Shown: positions 8,116 to 18,823 of the stretch, one piece after another
Position numbering within the stretch: position 1 is the first letter of the stretch
Layout: each line of letters opens with the position of its first letter
Assembly (NCBI GenBank): GCA_963704535.1
Contig: OY969916.1
Span: 7,130,001 to 7,194,000, forward strand
DNA from: G963704535 sp963704535
Lineage (GTDB): Bacteria > Chloroflexota > Chloroflexia > Chloroflexales > Roseiflexaceae
Direction: 5' to 3'
Length of the DNA stretch: 64,000 nucleotides
Made by a program: the position numbers and the translations under genes
Notes under the pieces: model-generated
Database searches by the model: none
Seen by the model: only the letters and a program-made list of their open reading frames with translations
What the model was told of the DNA's origin: nothing

Positions 8116-9771
8116 CTACTCTGCCGAAATAATATAATCATACAACGGCTGCCCGCCTGCTTGCACCTCGACCTCCACCCCCGAAAAACGGGCGCCGATG
8201 CGCTCGGCCAGGGCTTCCGCATCCGGGCGCGGCACTGTCTGGCCGTAGTAGACGGTGACGATCTCACGGCTATTAAGCGCCAGCCGCCCAAGCAGATCAT
8301 CGATCACCGGCTCGTGCTCGCCTGCGACCACCAGCTCGCCGTCGAGCAGCCCGATCGTCTGGCCGGCCTGCACCTCGATCCCATCGACTCGCGCGTCGCG
8401 CACGGCTCTGGTGATCTCGGCGGTCTGGATCTGCTGTGAGGCCGCCATCATGGCCTGGGCGTTGGTCGGCAGGTTGGCCTGGTAGTTGAAGCCAAGCATC
8501 GCGGCGATTCCCTGCGGCACGGTCTTAGTCGGCAGCACCTCCACGTGCTTGGTGCTGAGCTGGGCCGATTGACGCGCCGCCATGATAATATTGCTATTGT
8601 TGGGCAGCACAATCACATCGCGCTGCGGCAGCCGCTCGATCGCCTCCAGCAGGTCCTCGGTGCTGGGGTTCATCGTCTGGCCGCCGCCCACGACCGCGCC
8701 AACGTTCAGGCTGCGGAAGATCTCGGCGAAGCCCGCCCCCGGCGCCACGGCGACCACGCCAACCGGCGCGACCGGCTCCACATCCTCTTTGTTCTTTGTT
8801 CTCTGTTCTTTATTCTCTTGTTCTTTGCGGAGTGCCTCGCGCTGCAAGTCCATATTAGTGATCTCGATCTGATCGAGCATCCCGAAGCCGACCGCGTAGT
8901 TGAGCGCATCGCCGGGCCGCAGCAGGTGCAGGTGAGCCTTGATCAGCTCCTCATCGCCGACGACTACCACCGACTGACCCAGCGCCGCCAGCGTCGCGCG
9001 GATCTCGTCGTAGGGCATCCCGGCTCCGCGCAGCACGAAGTTGGTGCAGTAGCCGAAGTCGTCGGGGCCGTGGATATCCTTGAAGGCGACCCCGACCGTC
9101 GGCTGTGCCACCTCCGCATCCAGCTCGATCGGCTCGCCGCGAGCGTGGCGCAGCATCCCTTCCAGGATCAAGAACAGCCCCTGACCGCCGGCGTCGACCA
9201 CCCCGGCATCGCGCAGCGTCTTGAGCAGCATAGGGGTGCGCTCGACCGACTCGCGCGCGCCGCGTGTCGCCGCCTCCAGGACCGTGAGCAGCGTAGCGCT
9301 TGAGTCGCTCAATGCCGCATCGGCCGCCGCGCTGGCCTCGCGCATAACCGTCAGCATCGTCCCCTCGACCGGCTTCATGACCGCTTTATAGGCCGTCGAG
9401 CTGGCCTGCGCCAGCGCCGTCGCGAGCTCAGGCGCGCCCATTCGCTCCGAGCCGCCCAGCCCCTGAGCGATGCCGCGCAAAATCTGCGAGAGGATGATCC
9501 CCAAATTGCCGCGCCCGCGCATGATCGCCCAGTACTTGATTCGCTCGGCGACCGCAGCGCATGATGGTTCGGCGGCCACATCCTGGAGCGCGCCGCTCAA
9601 CGTCAGCGACATATTGGTCCCGGTATCACCGTCGGGCACCGGGAAGACGTTGAGCGCGTTCACTGCGGCGGCGTGTTGCTCAAGCCAGCGTGCCGCCGCC
9701 TTCAAGGTGGCCAGGAGCTGCACGCCATCCCACGCGGTCGCGGGCTGATATTCCACATTCTCAATTTTCAA
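8116..9771 (-). CDS. fakA: DhaL/DAK2-domain fatty acid kinase (FakA/YloV-like)
   Basis: A 551-residue protein with the N-terminal DhaL ATP-binding domain (NVFPVPDGDTGTNM, MRGRGNLGIILSQILRG, DAGGQGLFLILEG), then a middle and C-terminal DegV-related region (LPNNSNIIMAA). FakA phosphorylates fatty acids held by FakB proteins; two FakB candidates follow it. The first codons (TTG at 9771) lie inside a GAAAATT heptamer array, and GTG 9756 is an equally plausible start. A second array (8787-8826) is translated within the protein as EQENKEQRTKNKED, at a linker between domains, and is absent from the family pattern. Confidence 0.9.
   Translation of the reverse strand: MKIENVEYQPATAWDGVQLLATLKAAARWLEQHAAAVNALNVFPVPDGDTGTNMSLTLSGALQDVAAEPSCAAVAERIKYWAIMRGRGNLGIILSQILRGIAQGLGGSERMGAPELATALAQASSTAYKAVMKPVEGTMLTVMREASAAADAALSDSSATLLTVLEAATRGARESVERTPMLLKTLRDAGVVDAGGQGLFLILEGMLRHARGEPIELDAEVAQPTVGVAFKDIHGPDDFGYCTNFVLRGAGMPYDEIRATLAALGQSVVVVGDEELIKAHLHLLRPGDALNYAVGFGMLDQIEITNMDLQREALRKEQENKEQRTKNKEDVEPVAPVGVVAVAPGAGFAEIFRSLNVGAVVGGGQTMNPSTEDLLEAIERLPQRDVIVLPNNSNIIMAARQSAQLSTKHVEVLPTKTVPQGIAAMLGFNYQANLPTNAQAMMAASQQIQTAEITRAVRDARVDGIEVQAGQTIGLLDGELVVAGEHEPVIDDLLGRLALNSREIVTVYYGQTVPRPDAEALAERIGARFSGVEVEVQAGGQPLYDYIISAE
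8787..8826. repeat. TTGTTCT heptamer array inside fakA
   Basis: About five heptamers of TTGTTCT type lie within the fakA frame and are translated on the minus strand as a hydrophilic linker. Confidence 0.85.
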
Positions 9772-9787
9772 TTTTCAATTCTCAATT
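9757..9787. repeat. CAATTTT/CAATTCT heptamer array between asp23 and fakA
   Basis: Four heptamers fill the 10-bp gap between the two genes. They include the asp23 TGA stop (complement at 9782-9784) and the annotated TTG start of fakA. Confidence 0.85.
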
Positions 9788-10147
9788 CCGCAGCCCTTGT
9801 ACCCGCACATTCACCTGCACAGGCATCCCCAGCGCCCGCTCAATTGCGTAGCGAACATGCTCTTGCACATTGCGGGCGACCTCGGCGATGCGCACCCCGT
9901 ACTCCATGATCACATACAGCTCGACCATAATCGTATCGTTGCCGATGCGCACCTCGACCCCTTTGTGCGCGTCCTTTTGGTGCAGCACCTGTGCCATGCC
10001 CTCGCGCAATGTGCGGGGCGCCATGCCGACGATGCCATAAGACTGGCCGACGGCACGGGCAGCGATCGTCGCGATCGCCTGCGGCGCGACCTCGATCTTG
10101 CCGGCCGGCAGTTGGCGCTGGTTCGGGTGCCTTTCAGGCTCGCTCAT
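9782..10147 (-). CDS. Asp23/Gls24 family envelope-stress protein (YloU-like)
   Basis: A 121-residue protein if it starts at ATG 10147 (MSEPERHP). The upstream in-frame extension to 10201 overlaps the rpmB promoter and is unlikely. It carries the Asp23 pattern: KIEVAPQAIATIAARAVGQSYGIVGM, then VELYVIMEYGVRIAEVARNVQEHV and a C-terminal VNVRVQGL. In Firmicutes the gene sits directly upstream of the FakA homologue yloV and opposite rpmB, as here. Molecular role is poorly defined (a membrane-associated stress protein in staphylococci). Confidence 0.88.
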   Translation of the reverse strand: MSEPERHPNQRQLPAGKIEVAPQAIATIAARAVGQSYGIVGMAPRTLREGMAQVLHQKDAHKGVEVRIGNDTIMVELYVIMEYGVRIAEVARNVQEHVRYAIERALGMPVQVNVRVQGLRN

Positions 10148-10169
10148 CCTTATCCTCACGTCTGCCGGT

Positions 10170-10198
10170 TTGCCAATCGGTCGCGGATATGGTATAGT
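10170..10198 (+). promoter_or_regulatory. Sigma70-type promoter of rpmB
   Basis: TTGCCA at 10170-10175, a 17-base spacer and TATAGT at 10193-10198 preceded by TGG (extended -10). It lies 64 bp upstream of the rpmB start, in the divergent asp23-rpmB gap. Confidence 0.7.
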
Positions 10199-10262
10199 CA
10201 CGAATCGCTATGCCTTGAACAGTCTGTAGTTGCTCGGCCAATGCCGAGGAGGTCGGTCTATT

Positions 10263-10469
10263 ATGGCAAAATGTCAAGTTTGCGGGAAAGCTCCTTCGTT
10301 TGGGCGCAACATCCGCCACAAACATTCTGGGGGCTGGGCGCGTAGGGCACCAAAGACCAATCGTATGTTTAAGCCGAACATCCAGAAGACCACGCTGACG
10401 TTGGATGGCACCGCAGTGCAGGTGAAGGTCTGTACCCAATGCCTGCGCACCATGTATAAGACTCGCTAG
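10263..10469 (+). CDS. rpmB: 50S ribosomal protein L28, zinc-binding form
   Basis: A 68-residue ribosomal protein of the large subunit. It starts MAKCQVCGK at ATG 10263, with GAGGAGG about 12 bases upstream. The frame opening at 10230 includes this Shine-Dalgarno and is rejected as start. The two CxxC pairs (CQVC and CTQC) show the zinc-ribbon version of L28. The family pattern GRNIRHKHSGG..RR..PN is clear. The gene is monocistronic, with its own promoter and terminator. Confidence 0.97.
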   Translation: MAKCQVCGKAPSFGRNIRHKHSGGWARRAPKTNRMFKPNIQKTTLTLDGTAVQVKVCTQCLRTMYKTR

Positions 10470-10498
10470 TCGCATATTCCCCTACGAGCGAAGCGAAG

Positions 10499-10525
10499 GC
10501 CAGGGTCTCCCAGACCCTGGCTTTA
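10499..10525 (+). terminator. Intrinsic terminator of rpmB
   Basis: A hairpin with arms GCCAGGGTCT and AGACCCTGGC around a CCC loop, followed by TTTATCGTT, 29 bp after the rpmB stop. Confidence 0.8.
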
Positions 10526-10635
10526 TCGTTGCAGCGTTGTATTTGGAACGCTCACCTATCCAAAGCGCCCGTCATTATAGCCGATGGGCGATTCCGGTGC
10601 AATACCCAATTTCGCCCTTTCTTAACCTTTTCCAC

Positions 10636-10706
10636 CAGTTGAGAGTTATGAATTGAGAGTTATAAGTTATGGTACCTTCTAACTCATAACTCATAACTCA
10701 TAACTC
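10636..10706. repeat. ACTCATA heptamer array and inverted partner at the HAD gene 3' end
   Basis: Four ACTCATA heptamers on the right, and a degenerate reverse-complement stretch (GAGTTAT..) on the left around GGTACC, form a potential hairpin. The right arm encodes the last residues (SYEL) and stop codon of the HAD phosphatase gene. The rest of the 10526-10690 gap holds nothing recognisable. Confidence 0.85.
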
Positions 10707-11578
10707 CCCAGAATGTAGCGCTCGATCGCCCAAGCGACGCCAGCCTCCTCGACCGGCGGGATCACGGCGTCGGCGGCCGCCCGTACCGCCGGGATCGCGT
10801 TGCCCATCGCGAGGCCCAGGCCGGCCCACTCGATCATCGGTAGGTCGTTCTCCTGGTCGCCGATCGCCACCACCCGTTCGCGCGGCACGCCCAGCCGCGC
10901 CGCCAGCGTTGCCAGCGCGGCGCCTTTACTGATCCCCGGCGCGGTCAGCTCACCGAAGATCGTGTGTGAGCGAACTACCGAGAGCCGGCCATCGAAGTGT
11001 GCTGCCAGTCGTGCCACTTCGCGCTCGACAACCCGCTCATCGGCTATGAAGAGCAGCTTGGTCGGCGAGTGCGTGCCGACCGCCATTGCCAGGTCAGGCG
11101 TGGCAACCGACTCACCTTGGGCCAGCAAGCGCTCCAGCGACGCCGCAGCGACCGCCGCCAGGTCCGGCGCGACGACGACTTCGGCGCCCTCCGGGTGCCA
11201 CTGAAGGTACAGGTCCAGCTCCGGCCGGCGCTCGGCGACCCACAGTCGCTCGTCGATATAGGCGATCACAAAGATCCCGGCGGCTAGGAGCATATCGATC
11301 GCCTCGGCCGCCAGGTCGCCCGGCATGCCGACATGCGCGTACAGCTCGCCGCTGACCGGGTCGCGAATCACCGCGCCCTGGTAGCAAATCAACGGGGCGC
11401 TGATATTCAGCTGCCTAGCGTAGGGGAGCGTCGCCCCGAACATCCGCCCCGTCGCCAGCGTCACGTGGATGCCGCGCGCTTGCGCCGCCGCGATTGCGTC
11501 GGCTACCGCAGGCTGAATCTCAAGCCCAGGGCCAAGGGTGGTTCCGTCAAGATCGAGCGCGAGAAGGCTGTAGGACAC
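10691..11578 (-). CDS. Cof-type HAD superfamily phosphatase
   Basis: The 295-residue protein starts SLLALDLDGTTLG (motif I, DxD), has TLATGR (motif II), a lysine motif near SKGAALATLAARLGV and VAIGDQENDLPMIEWAG (motif IV). This is the type IIB HAD (Cof/YidA) layout with a cap domain between motifs II and III. These enzymes dephosphorylate sugar phosphates or cofactors such as FMN; the substrate cannot be told here. The last four codons and stop come from the heptamer array. Confidence 0.9.
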   Translation of the reverse strand: MSYSLLALDLDGTTLGPGLEIQPAVADAIAAAQARGIHVTLATGRMFGATLPYARQLNISAPLICYQGAVIRDPVSGELYAHVGMPGDLAAEAIDMLLAAGIFVIAYIDERLWVAERRPELDLYLQWHPEGAEVVVAPDLAAVAAASLERLLAQGESVATPDLAMAVGTHSPTKLLFIADERVVEREVARLAAHFDGRLSVVRSHTIFGELTAPGISKGAALATLAARLGVPRERVVAIGDQENDLPMIEWAGLGLAMGNAIPAVRAAADAVIPPVEEAGVAWAIERYILGSYEL

Positions 11579-11594
11579 CGTGCGTTCTCCTTAA

Positions 11595-11674
11595 TGCCGA
11601 TCCGAAAAGGGGGAGGGCTTGGGGAGGGCCACCTCCCCAAATTCCCCACCCAAGCAGGGTTACTCGGATAGGCA
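11595..11674. mobile_element. Palindromic MITE-like element, family C
   Basis: The 80-bp element has terminal inverted repeats TGCCGATCCGA (11595-11605) and TCGGATAGGCA (11664-11674), with one mismatch. The G/C-rich core (GGGGAGGGCCACCTCCCC) resembles the core hairpins of families A and B. It lies between the HAD gene start and prmC. Confidence 0.65.
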
Positions 11675-11797
11675 CTTATGATGACTTGCATCATGATCAA
11701 AAGCTGCTATAATAATGTGCGCCGATTTGCCACGCCGCTCGGCACCAACCAGATCGCCACGATCGCGATCTACCCCTCTTCTTTCCCTCGCCTAGTG

Positions 11798-12655
11798 TCA
11801 ATCGCCACCACCCGATCGAGCCCGGCCAGAGTCCTGGTGAACGCCGATCCGTGCCTCCGGGAAGTGCGCGCGGCCGAGTTGGGTTACTGCCGCGCCTTGG
11901 GTCGCGCCGATCTCAAGCAGCACTGCCCCACCCGCGCGGAGCTTCGCCGGTGCCTGAGCCAGCAGGCGCCGATAGGCTGCCAGTCCGTCCGGCCCGCCGT
12001 CGAGCGCTAGGTGTGGCTCATGCCGTCGCACGCCCGCGCTGATCTCCCCCAGGACCGTGTAGGGCGGGTTGCTGACCAGCAGATCCACCGGCTCAGGGAG
12101 CGCTCCCAGTAGATCGCCTTCGATCAGCCGCACCCGCCCCTCGACGCCATGGCGCGCCGCGTTGCGCCCGGCGACCTGGAGCGCGTTCGCCGCGATATCG
12201 ATCGCATACACCAGCGCCCCCGGCAGATGCACGGCCAGCGCGACGGCGATGCAGCCGCTGCCGGTCCCGACGTCGGCGATCAGGGGTGAAGCGAGAGCCG
12301 CGCTCGCCGGTACTCGCGCCGCGACCTGGAGCGCCAACTCGACCAGCAGCTCGGTCTCTGGGCGTGGTACCAGCACCGCGCGATTGACCTCCAGGTCCAG
12401 CCCATAAAACTCCTTATGACCTACAAGATACGCTACCGGGTCAAGCGCTGTACGTCGCGCCACCAGATCGCGGAATTTCGTATGCTGCGCCTCCTTGAGC
12501 GGCTGGCGTCCCTCCGCCAGCAGGCGCGCGCGGCTCCAGCCGAGGATGTGCGCCAGCAGCACCTCGGCATCCAGCCGTGGTGTCTCGCTCGTCGTTCGCA
12601 GCGTCTCGGTCGCCCACGCTATGGCCTGCGCGATTGTGCTGATATCGTCGCTCAT
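11798..12655 (-). CDS. prmC: Peptide chain release factor N5-glutamine methyltransferase, frameshifted near its end
   Basis: PrmC methylates the glutamine of the GGQ motif in release factors. The N-terminal helical domain (PRLDAEVLLAHILGWSR), the SAM-binding motif IADVGTGSGCIAVALA and the catalytic VSNPPYT are intact, as is the C-terminal LLEIGATQG. Just before the conserved DLAGLDRVV ending the frame is thrown: the gene reads HQDSGRARSGGGD then stop. Dropping the single base at 11830 restores HQD-LAGLDRVVAIDTR with a stop a few codons later. Either a recent mutation of a usually essential gene or, more likely, an indel error in the sequence. Confidence 0.9.
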   Translation of the reverse strand: MSDDISTIAQAIAWATETLRTTSETPRLDAEVLLAHILGWSRARLLAEGRQPLKEAQHTKFRDLVARRTALDPVAYLVGHKEFYGLDLEVNRAVLVPRPETELLVELALQVAARVPASAALASPLIADVGTGSGCIAVALAVHLPGALVYAIDIAANALQVAGRNAARHGVEGRVRLIEGDLLGALPEPVDLLVSNPPYTVLGEISAGVRRHEPHLALDGGPDGLAAYRRLLAQAPAKLRAGGAVLLEIGATQGAAVTQLGRAHFPEARIGVHQDSGRARSGGGD

Positions 12656-12797
12656 GATCCCGTCTTCAAGAAGAATCCAGGGCGCCAGTATACCCGAAAA
12701 CTGCTGCCCTCTTCACAGCTCTCAGATTGCAGAACTTTATGTGGTGGGGCGCCTGTAACGCCGCTCTTGCCTGCGGCAGCAAGGTACTTCATTTATA

Positions 12798-12845
12798 TTT
12801 TTCTCGTCGATTTTTGCCCGACCGGGCAAAAATCGACGAGAAAAA
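12798..12845. terminator. Perfect 23-bp inverted repeat, likely bidirectional terminator
   Basis: Arms 12798-12820 and 12823-12845 are perfect reverse complements with only AC between. The outer part of each arm is a run of five T or A, so each strand has a hairpin flanked by U-rich sequence. It ends transcription from the spoVR operon and could insulate prmC. Confidence 0.75.
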
Positions 12846-12882
12846 GAAGAAAAGTACTGCTCTGCCGAAGGCCGAAAAAGAA

Positions 12883-12907
12883 CGGGCGGCGCAGAAAGCG
12901 CCGCCCG
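12883..12907 (-). terminator. Intrinsic terminator downstream of the spoVR operon
   Basis: Arms CGGGCGGCGC and GCGCCGCCCG around an AGAAA loop. On the minus strand it is followed by TTCTTTTTC. It lies 40 bp downstream of the last gene of the operon. Confidence 0.8.
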
Positions 12908-12947
12908 TGCAAATGGCATCTGCTGCCTGTTTCAGGCCAATGCAAGC

Positions 12948-13481
12948 CTATGCATCAATATCTTTCAGGCTCTCGGCCAGGCTATCGACCATCCGCGCGA
13001 CCAGCGCGAATGTCGCCGGGTAGGCGATCACCTCGCGCTCGATCATGCCGGCGGCCCAATGGTAGCGCATAATCCTGGCGCCTGGCTGCTCGCCGGCCCA
13101 CAGCGTGACCTCCCAATACGCGACCTCGTCGCCCTCGCGCTGCGGCGGAGATGAGCGCAACTCGGCGCGGCGCTCGCCGCCGTCCAGCTCCCACACCGCC
13201 AGCGGCTCCTCCAGGTAGCTGAGTCGCCGCACCATCTCGGCGGCGCAGGTGCTCAGGTAGGCGCGCGTGTCGGCCTGCGCCAGCGGCGCCCCGCCGACCT
13301 CGATCGCCCGCAGCGCCACGCTATAGCGGTCGTGGTCGAAGATCTCCAGCGCGGCCATCTGCTCTCCGTCGCGCTCTACCAGCCGCTTCGCGGCCGTGTC
13401 TGTCGCCGGCGTCGCCTCGGGGATCTCCTGGCCGGTCGCCAGAAGCCGAAGCTGATGAAGCATCTGTTTACCGAGACTCAT
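12948..13481 (-). CDS. Hypothetical protein, last gene of the prkA-yhbH-spoVR operon
   Basis: A 177-residue soluble protein that I do not recognise. It starts MSLGKQMLHQLRLL, has an alternating strand-rich centre (AVWELDGGERRAELRSSP, YWEVTLWAG) and a C-terminal helix ending in LKDID. No signal peptide or membrane segment. It lies 19 bp after spoVR on the same strand and ends at a double terminator, so it is probably coexpressed with the PrkA stress module. Confidence 0.75.
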   Translation of the reverse strand: MSLGKQMLHQLRLLATGQEIPEATPATDTAAKRLVERDGEQMAALEIFDHDRYSVALRAIEVGGAPLAQADTRAYLSTCAAEMVRRLSYLEEPLAVWELDGGERRAELRSSPPQREGDEVAYWEVTLWAGEQPGARIMRYHWAAGMIEREVIAYPATFALVARMVDSLAESLKDIDA

Positions 13482-13500
13482 ACTACGCTCCTTTAATCGA

Positions 13501-14997
13501 TTAATCGATTTTGCGCTCGCTGAAATCCTTGCCGTCGAAGGTAATCAGGCGCTTCTTCTCGTCGACCACCGTCTCAATGTGTACCGGCCGCGTCCACAGC
13601 TTCTGGATGTTGCGCAGGGTGTCGCGCGCGTAGTCCAGCTTCAGGTCCACTCCCTCGTGGCGGTGTCGCAGGTACACCTCGCCGCGGTTGTTGTAGTTCC
13701 CATCCTCCACGTAGATAAACGGCTGCCCGAAATTGGTCAGCCGGAACAGCAGCTTCTCCTTGATCTCCTTGAACTCGCGTGAGGCGATCTCATACAGGTC
13801 GGTGTCGCGGTTGTAGCGGAAAGTGAATAGCTTCTGCTGCATGCAGAACTCCGGCGTCAGGAACTCGTCGATGAACGTCACGTCGTTGTATAGCCGCCGC
13901 ACCTCGAACACCTTCTGCCGCCCCAGCCCCAATTGCCGATCCCAGTTCTTCTTCTCCCGCAGGTCCTCGCACTCCTCGTACTCCTTGCCGAAGCGCCCCG
14001 TGTTCCAGCGCTCCTCAATATCGCGCAGCAGCTCCAGCCCCAGCTTATATGGGTTCAGCCGGCCGGGGTGTGTGGCCACTACACCGGAGTGGTGGTCGGC
14101 GAAATCGATGACCTCGCCATCCTTCATGGCCTTCTTGGTCATAATCTCGGAATGCCAGAAGCTGGCCCAGCCTTCGTTGATTATCTTCGTCATCCCTTGC
14201 GGGGCGAAATAATACGCCTCATCGCGGATGATCTCCAGGATCGTATGCTGCCAGCGTTCCAGCGGCGCGTAGTTCATCAGGAACAGCAGCACATCTTTCT
14301 GCGGGTTCTCGGGGAAACGCCGCTGGCGGGCGCGCTCGGCGTCCAGCCGCTTGCGCTGTAGCTCCAGGAACTCGGGCGGGTTGATGTAGTCCTTCATATA
14401 CGCCCGATCGACCTTCAGCCCCTCGACCACCGACTCCTCATCGACCTCGACGATCGCACGGGGCGACTGTGCATCCGGCCGGCGGATGTAGGGCGCGTGA
14501 TAGTCGATCAGGTTGTCGATCGACAGGCACGTGTCGAGGAAATCCTCGACCAGTTCGTAGCCGTGGCGCTCGACGATGCGCTGAATGCGCGCGGCGTGGT
14601 TGGCCATCTCGTCGAGCATCTTGCGGTTGGTATGGGCGAACCACATGTTATTCTTGAAGAAGTCGACGTGGCCGGTGACGTGGGCCATCACCATCTTCTG
14701 CGTGACCATCTCGTTGCCTTCGAGCAGGTAGGCATACGAGGGGTTGGTGTTGATCACCATCTCGTAGATCGTCGAGCCGAGCCAGATATGCCCCTTGATC
14801 AGCTGGTCGTACTCCATGCCGTAGCGCCAGTGCGGGTAGCGGGTGGGGAAGCCGCCCAGCGCAGCAGTCTCATAGAGCGTGCGGTAATCCAGCACCTCAT
14901 AGATGATCGGGTAGAAGTCCAGGCCATAATCGCGGGCGAAGCCCTCGATCTCTTCCCAGGCGGTCTCCAGCTCAGGGGGCAGTCGTGTGTTCTTCAT
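13501..14997 (-). CDS. spoVR: SpoVR family protein (YcgB-like)
   Basis: The 498-residue SpoVR/YcgB protein starts at ATG 14997 (MKNTRLPPELE). The upstream extension to 15060 only reads ACAACGG heptamers. Family landmarks: GLDFYPIIYEVLDY, YAYLLEGNEMVTQKMVMAHVTGHVDFFKNN, the long central MNYAPLERWQHTILEIIRDEAYYFAPQGMTKI stretch, and the C-terminal YIEDGNYNNRGE-like strand. The gene is conserved next to prkA and yhbH and is linked to sporulation or stationary-phase stress; its biochemical activity is unknown. Confidence 0.93.
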   Translation of the reverse strand: MKNTRLPPELETAWEEIEGFARDYGLDFYPIIYEVLDYRTLYETAALGGFPTRYPHWRYGMEYDQLIKGHIWLGSTIYEMVINTNPSYAYLLEGNEMVTQKMVMAHVTGHVDFFKNNMWFAHTNRKMLDEMANHAARIQRIVERHGYELVEDFLDTCLSIDNLIDYHAPYIRRPDAQSPRAIVEVDEESVVEGLKVDRAYMKDYINPPEFLELQRKRLDAERARQRRFPENPQKDVLLFLMNYAPLERWQHTILEIIRDEAYYFAPQGMTKIINEGWASFWHSEIMTKKAMKDGEVIDFADHHSGVVATHPGRLNPYKLGLELLRDIEERWNTGRFGKEYEECEDLREKKNWDRQLGLGRQKVFEVRRLYNDVTFIDEFLTPEFCMQQKLFTFRYNRDTDLYEIASREFKEIKEKLLFRLTNFGQPFIYVEDGNYNNRGEVYLRHRHEGVDLKLDYARDTLRNIQKLWTRPVHIETVVDEKKRLITFDGKDFSERKID

Positions 14998-15002
14998 ATT
15001 GT

Positions 15003-15069
15003 TCGTCAGTTGTCCGTTGTCCGTTGTCTGTTGCCGCAATGGACAACGGACAACGGACAACTGACAACC
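15003..15069. repeat. Inverted pair of ACAACGG heptamer arrays
   Basis: TTGTCCG repeats (about 15007-15034) and their reverse complement ACAACGG (about 15041-15069) surround GCCGCAATG. They fill the whole yhbH-spoVR gap and can form a long hairpin directly upstream of the spoVR start. Confidence 0.88.
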
Positions 15070-15071
15070 TG

Positions 15072-16182
15072 CTATCGTCCTTTGCCAAGAAAATCCTTGA
15101 TCGCGTCGTAGATATCATCGCGGTCGGCGATCTCTGAGACGACCAGCTTCTCCTCTTTGCCCAGGTACTCTTCGAGGTCGTGGGCGAAGCGCCCGGAGCC
15201 ATACAGCGAGCGCACCTGGCCATAGCAGAACTGGTTGACCTTGGGCAGCAGTTGGCTGCGCAGCAGCTCGACACATTCGCGCGTATCGCCGCCGCCCCAG
15301 TTGTCGCCATCGGAGAAATGGAACGGGTAGATGTTCCACTCGTCGGGCGGGTAGCGCTCCTCGACCAGCTTCTGGCACAGCTTGAACGCCGACGAGATCT
15401 TGGTGCCGCCGCCCTCGCGAATATGATAGAACGTCATCCTGGTCGACCTCTTTGGCCGCCGCGTCGTGGACGATGTAGCGGATATCGATCGCCTGGTACT
15501 GCGAGCGCAGCCAGGTCTCGATCCAGAACGCGGTGATCCGCACCAGCTCCTTCTGCTCGGTGCCCATGCTGCCGCTGACGTCCATCATATAAATGATCAC
15601 GGCGTTGAACTCGGGCAGCATTGTCTCTTTCCAGGAGCGGAAGCGCATATCCTCGCGGATGGGCGTGACGATCGGATCGGCGGCGTTGTACTCACCCGCC
15701 ATCACCTGGCGCTTGAGTGCCTCGCGGTAGGTGCGCTTGAAGTGACGCAGTGAGTCGGGGCCGACCTTGCGGATGCCGGAGTACTTATCCTTCTTCGAGA
15801 CGATATTCTTCTTGCCGCGCGGCTCGATGTTGGGGAGCTGTAGCTCCTCGCCCAAGATCTGCGCCAGCTCCTCCAGGGTGACATCGACCTCGACGATATG
15901 CTGGCCGGGCTCGGAGCCGGCTTCGCCCTGGCCTGGCTGCGGGTCGCCCTGGGCGATCGGGTCGCCGACCTCGCCGTCGCCCTGGCCGACGCCGCCGCCC
16001 TGCTTGGCACCGTAGCGAAAGTGCGGGATATCGATCTGCGGCAGCGGGATCGAGACGTACTTGCGCCCTTGCCGGCCGATCATCTCCCCCTGCGACATAT
16101 ACTTGCGCAGATCTTTCTTGATCTTGCCCCGCACAATCTGACGGAAGCGATTGAGGTCACGTTCGACACGTCGAATCGACAT
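15072..16182 (-). CDS. yhbH: YhbH/YeaH family protein (DUF444), frameshifted
   Basis: DUF444 protein of the PrkA-YhbH-SpoVR stress module. The first frame (from ATG 16182) gives the N-terminus VERDLNRFRQIVRGKIKKDL, a Gly/Gln-rich loop and the von Willebrand-like MIDAS motif MMDVSGSMG, ending in frame at VHDAAAKEVDQDD. The rest (FYHIREGGGTKISSAFKLC... to DAIKDFLGKG) is in another frame after about 15437. One base inserted, or two lost, near 15430-15440 explains it. I read it as one gene of about 370 residues, either mutated or carrying a sequence error. Confidence 0.85.
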
Positions 16183-16194
16183 ACATTTACCCTG

Positions 16195-16253
16195 TTAAGT
16201 GGGGGTGGTTTGGAGGGGCTGTCCCCTCCAAGCCTCCCCCTTTTCAACTATGT
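16195..16253. mobile_element. Palindromic element between prkA and yhbH
   Basis: Core hairpin TTGGAGGGGCTGTCCCCTCCAA with G-rich and C-rich flanks. It resembles the family A core and ends at the prkA stop codon (16254-16256). Confidence 0.6.
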
Positions 16254-18334
<2,081 letters not shown>

Positions 18335-18778
18335 CTGTTATCCTCCTGGCTAGTAGCCGTCCATCGCCCGCTGTGTTGATTCCCAGGGCGATGATAACGA
18401 ACGACCGCCCATACCCGGGGCGCACGCGCGCCCACTACGGGTGGATGAAGGCGGTCTTGCTAAGGTGCAATTGGTTGTCGTTGCGCTTTCCTACCTGGAT
18501 TTCTGTATCGTGCTCCTGTATGTACCGGGTGGCAGGTAGGCTGAGACGTGCGGTTTATTCCGCTTCGCGTCAGAGTATACAGCTTAGGTCTCAGGGAGTA
18601 TCTTTTGAGGGAGACCTGGTCTTCCAGGTGGGTGTATTATAGCAACCTTAAAGACGAGCGTCAAGGGTTTCAGAAGTACATGAGTACTACTTGGAGGCTT
18701 ACCACCCTAGTACAATGCTCCCCCACTTACCATGATAAACGTACGATCTGCACTTTTCGTTCAAGCGCCGCTGCGAGA
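18335..18778. other. Non-coding gap upstream of prkA with two inverted repeats
   Basis: No credible gene in about 440 bp. Visible are CCTACCTG (18490-18497) with CAGGTAGG (18533-18540), and AGGTCTC (18586-18592) with GAGACCT (18611-18617). It should hold the minus-strand prkA promoter; a small RNA is possible but not shown. Confidence 0.5.
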
Positions 18779-18823
18779 AATTGTCTGAAAAGGGGGAGTT
18801 TAGAGAAATGGGGAAATAGAGGT
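18779..18823. mobile_element. Half copy of palindromic family A at the accA stop codon
   Basis: AAATTGTCTGAAAAGGGGGAG matches the left end of family A; the core hairpin and right end are missing. The fragment ends next to the accA stop (18824-18826). Confidence 0.6.
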
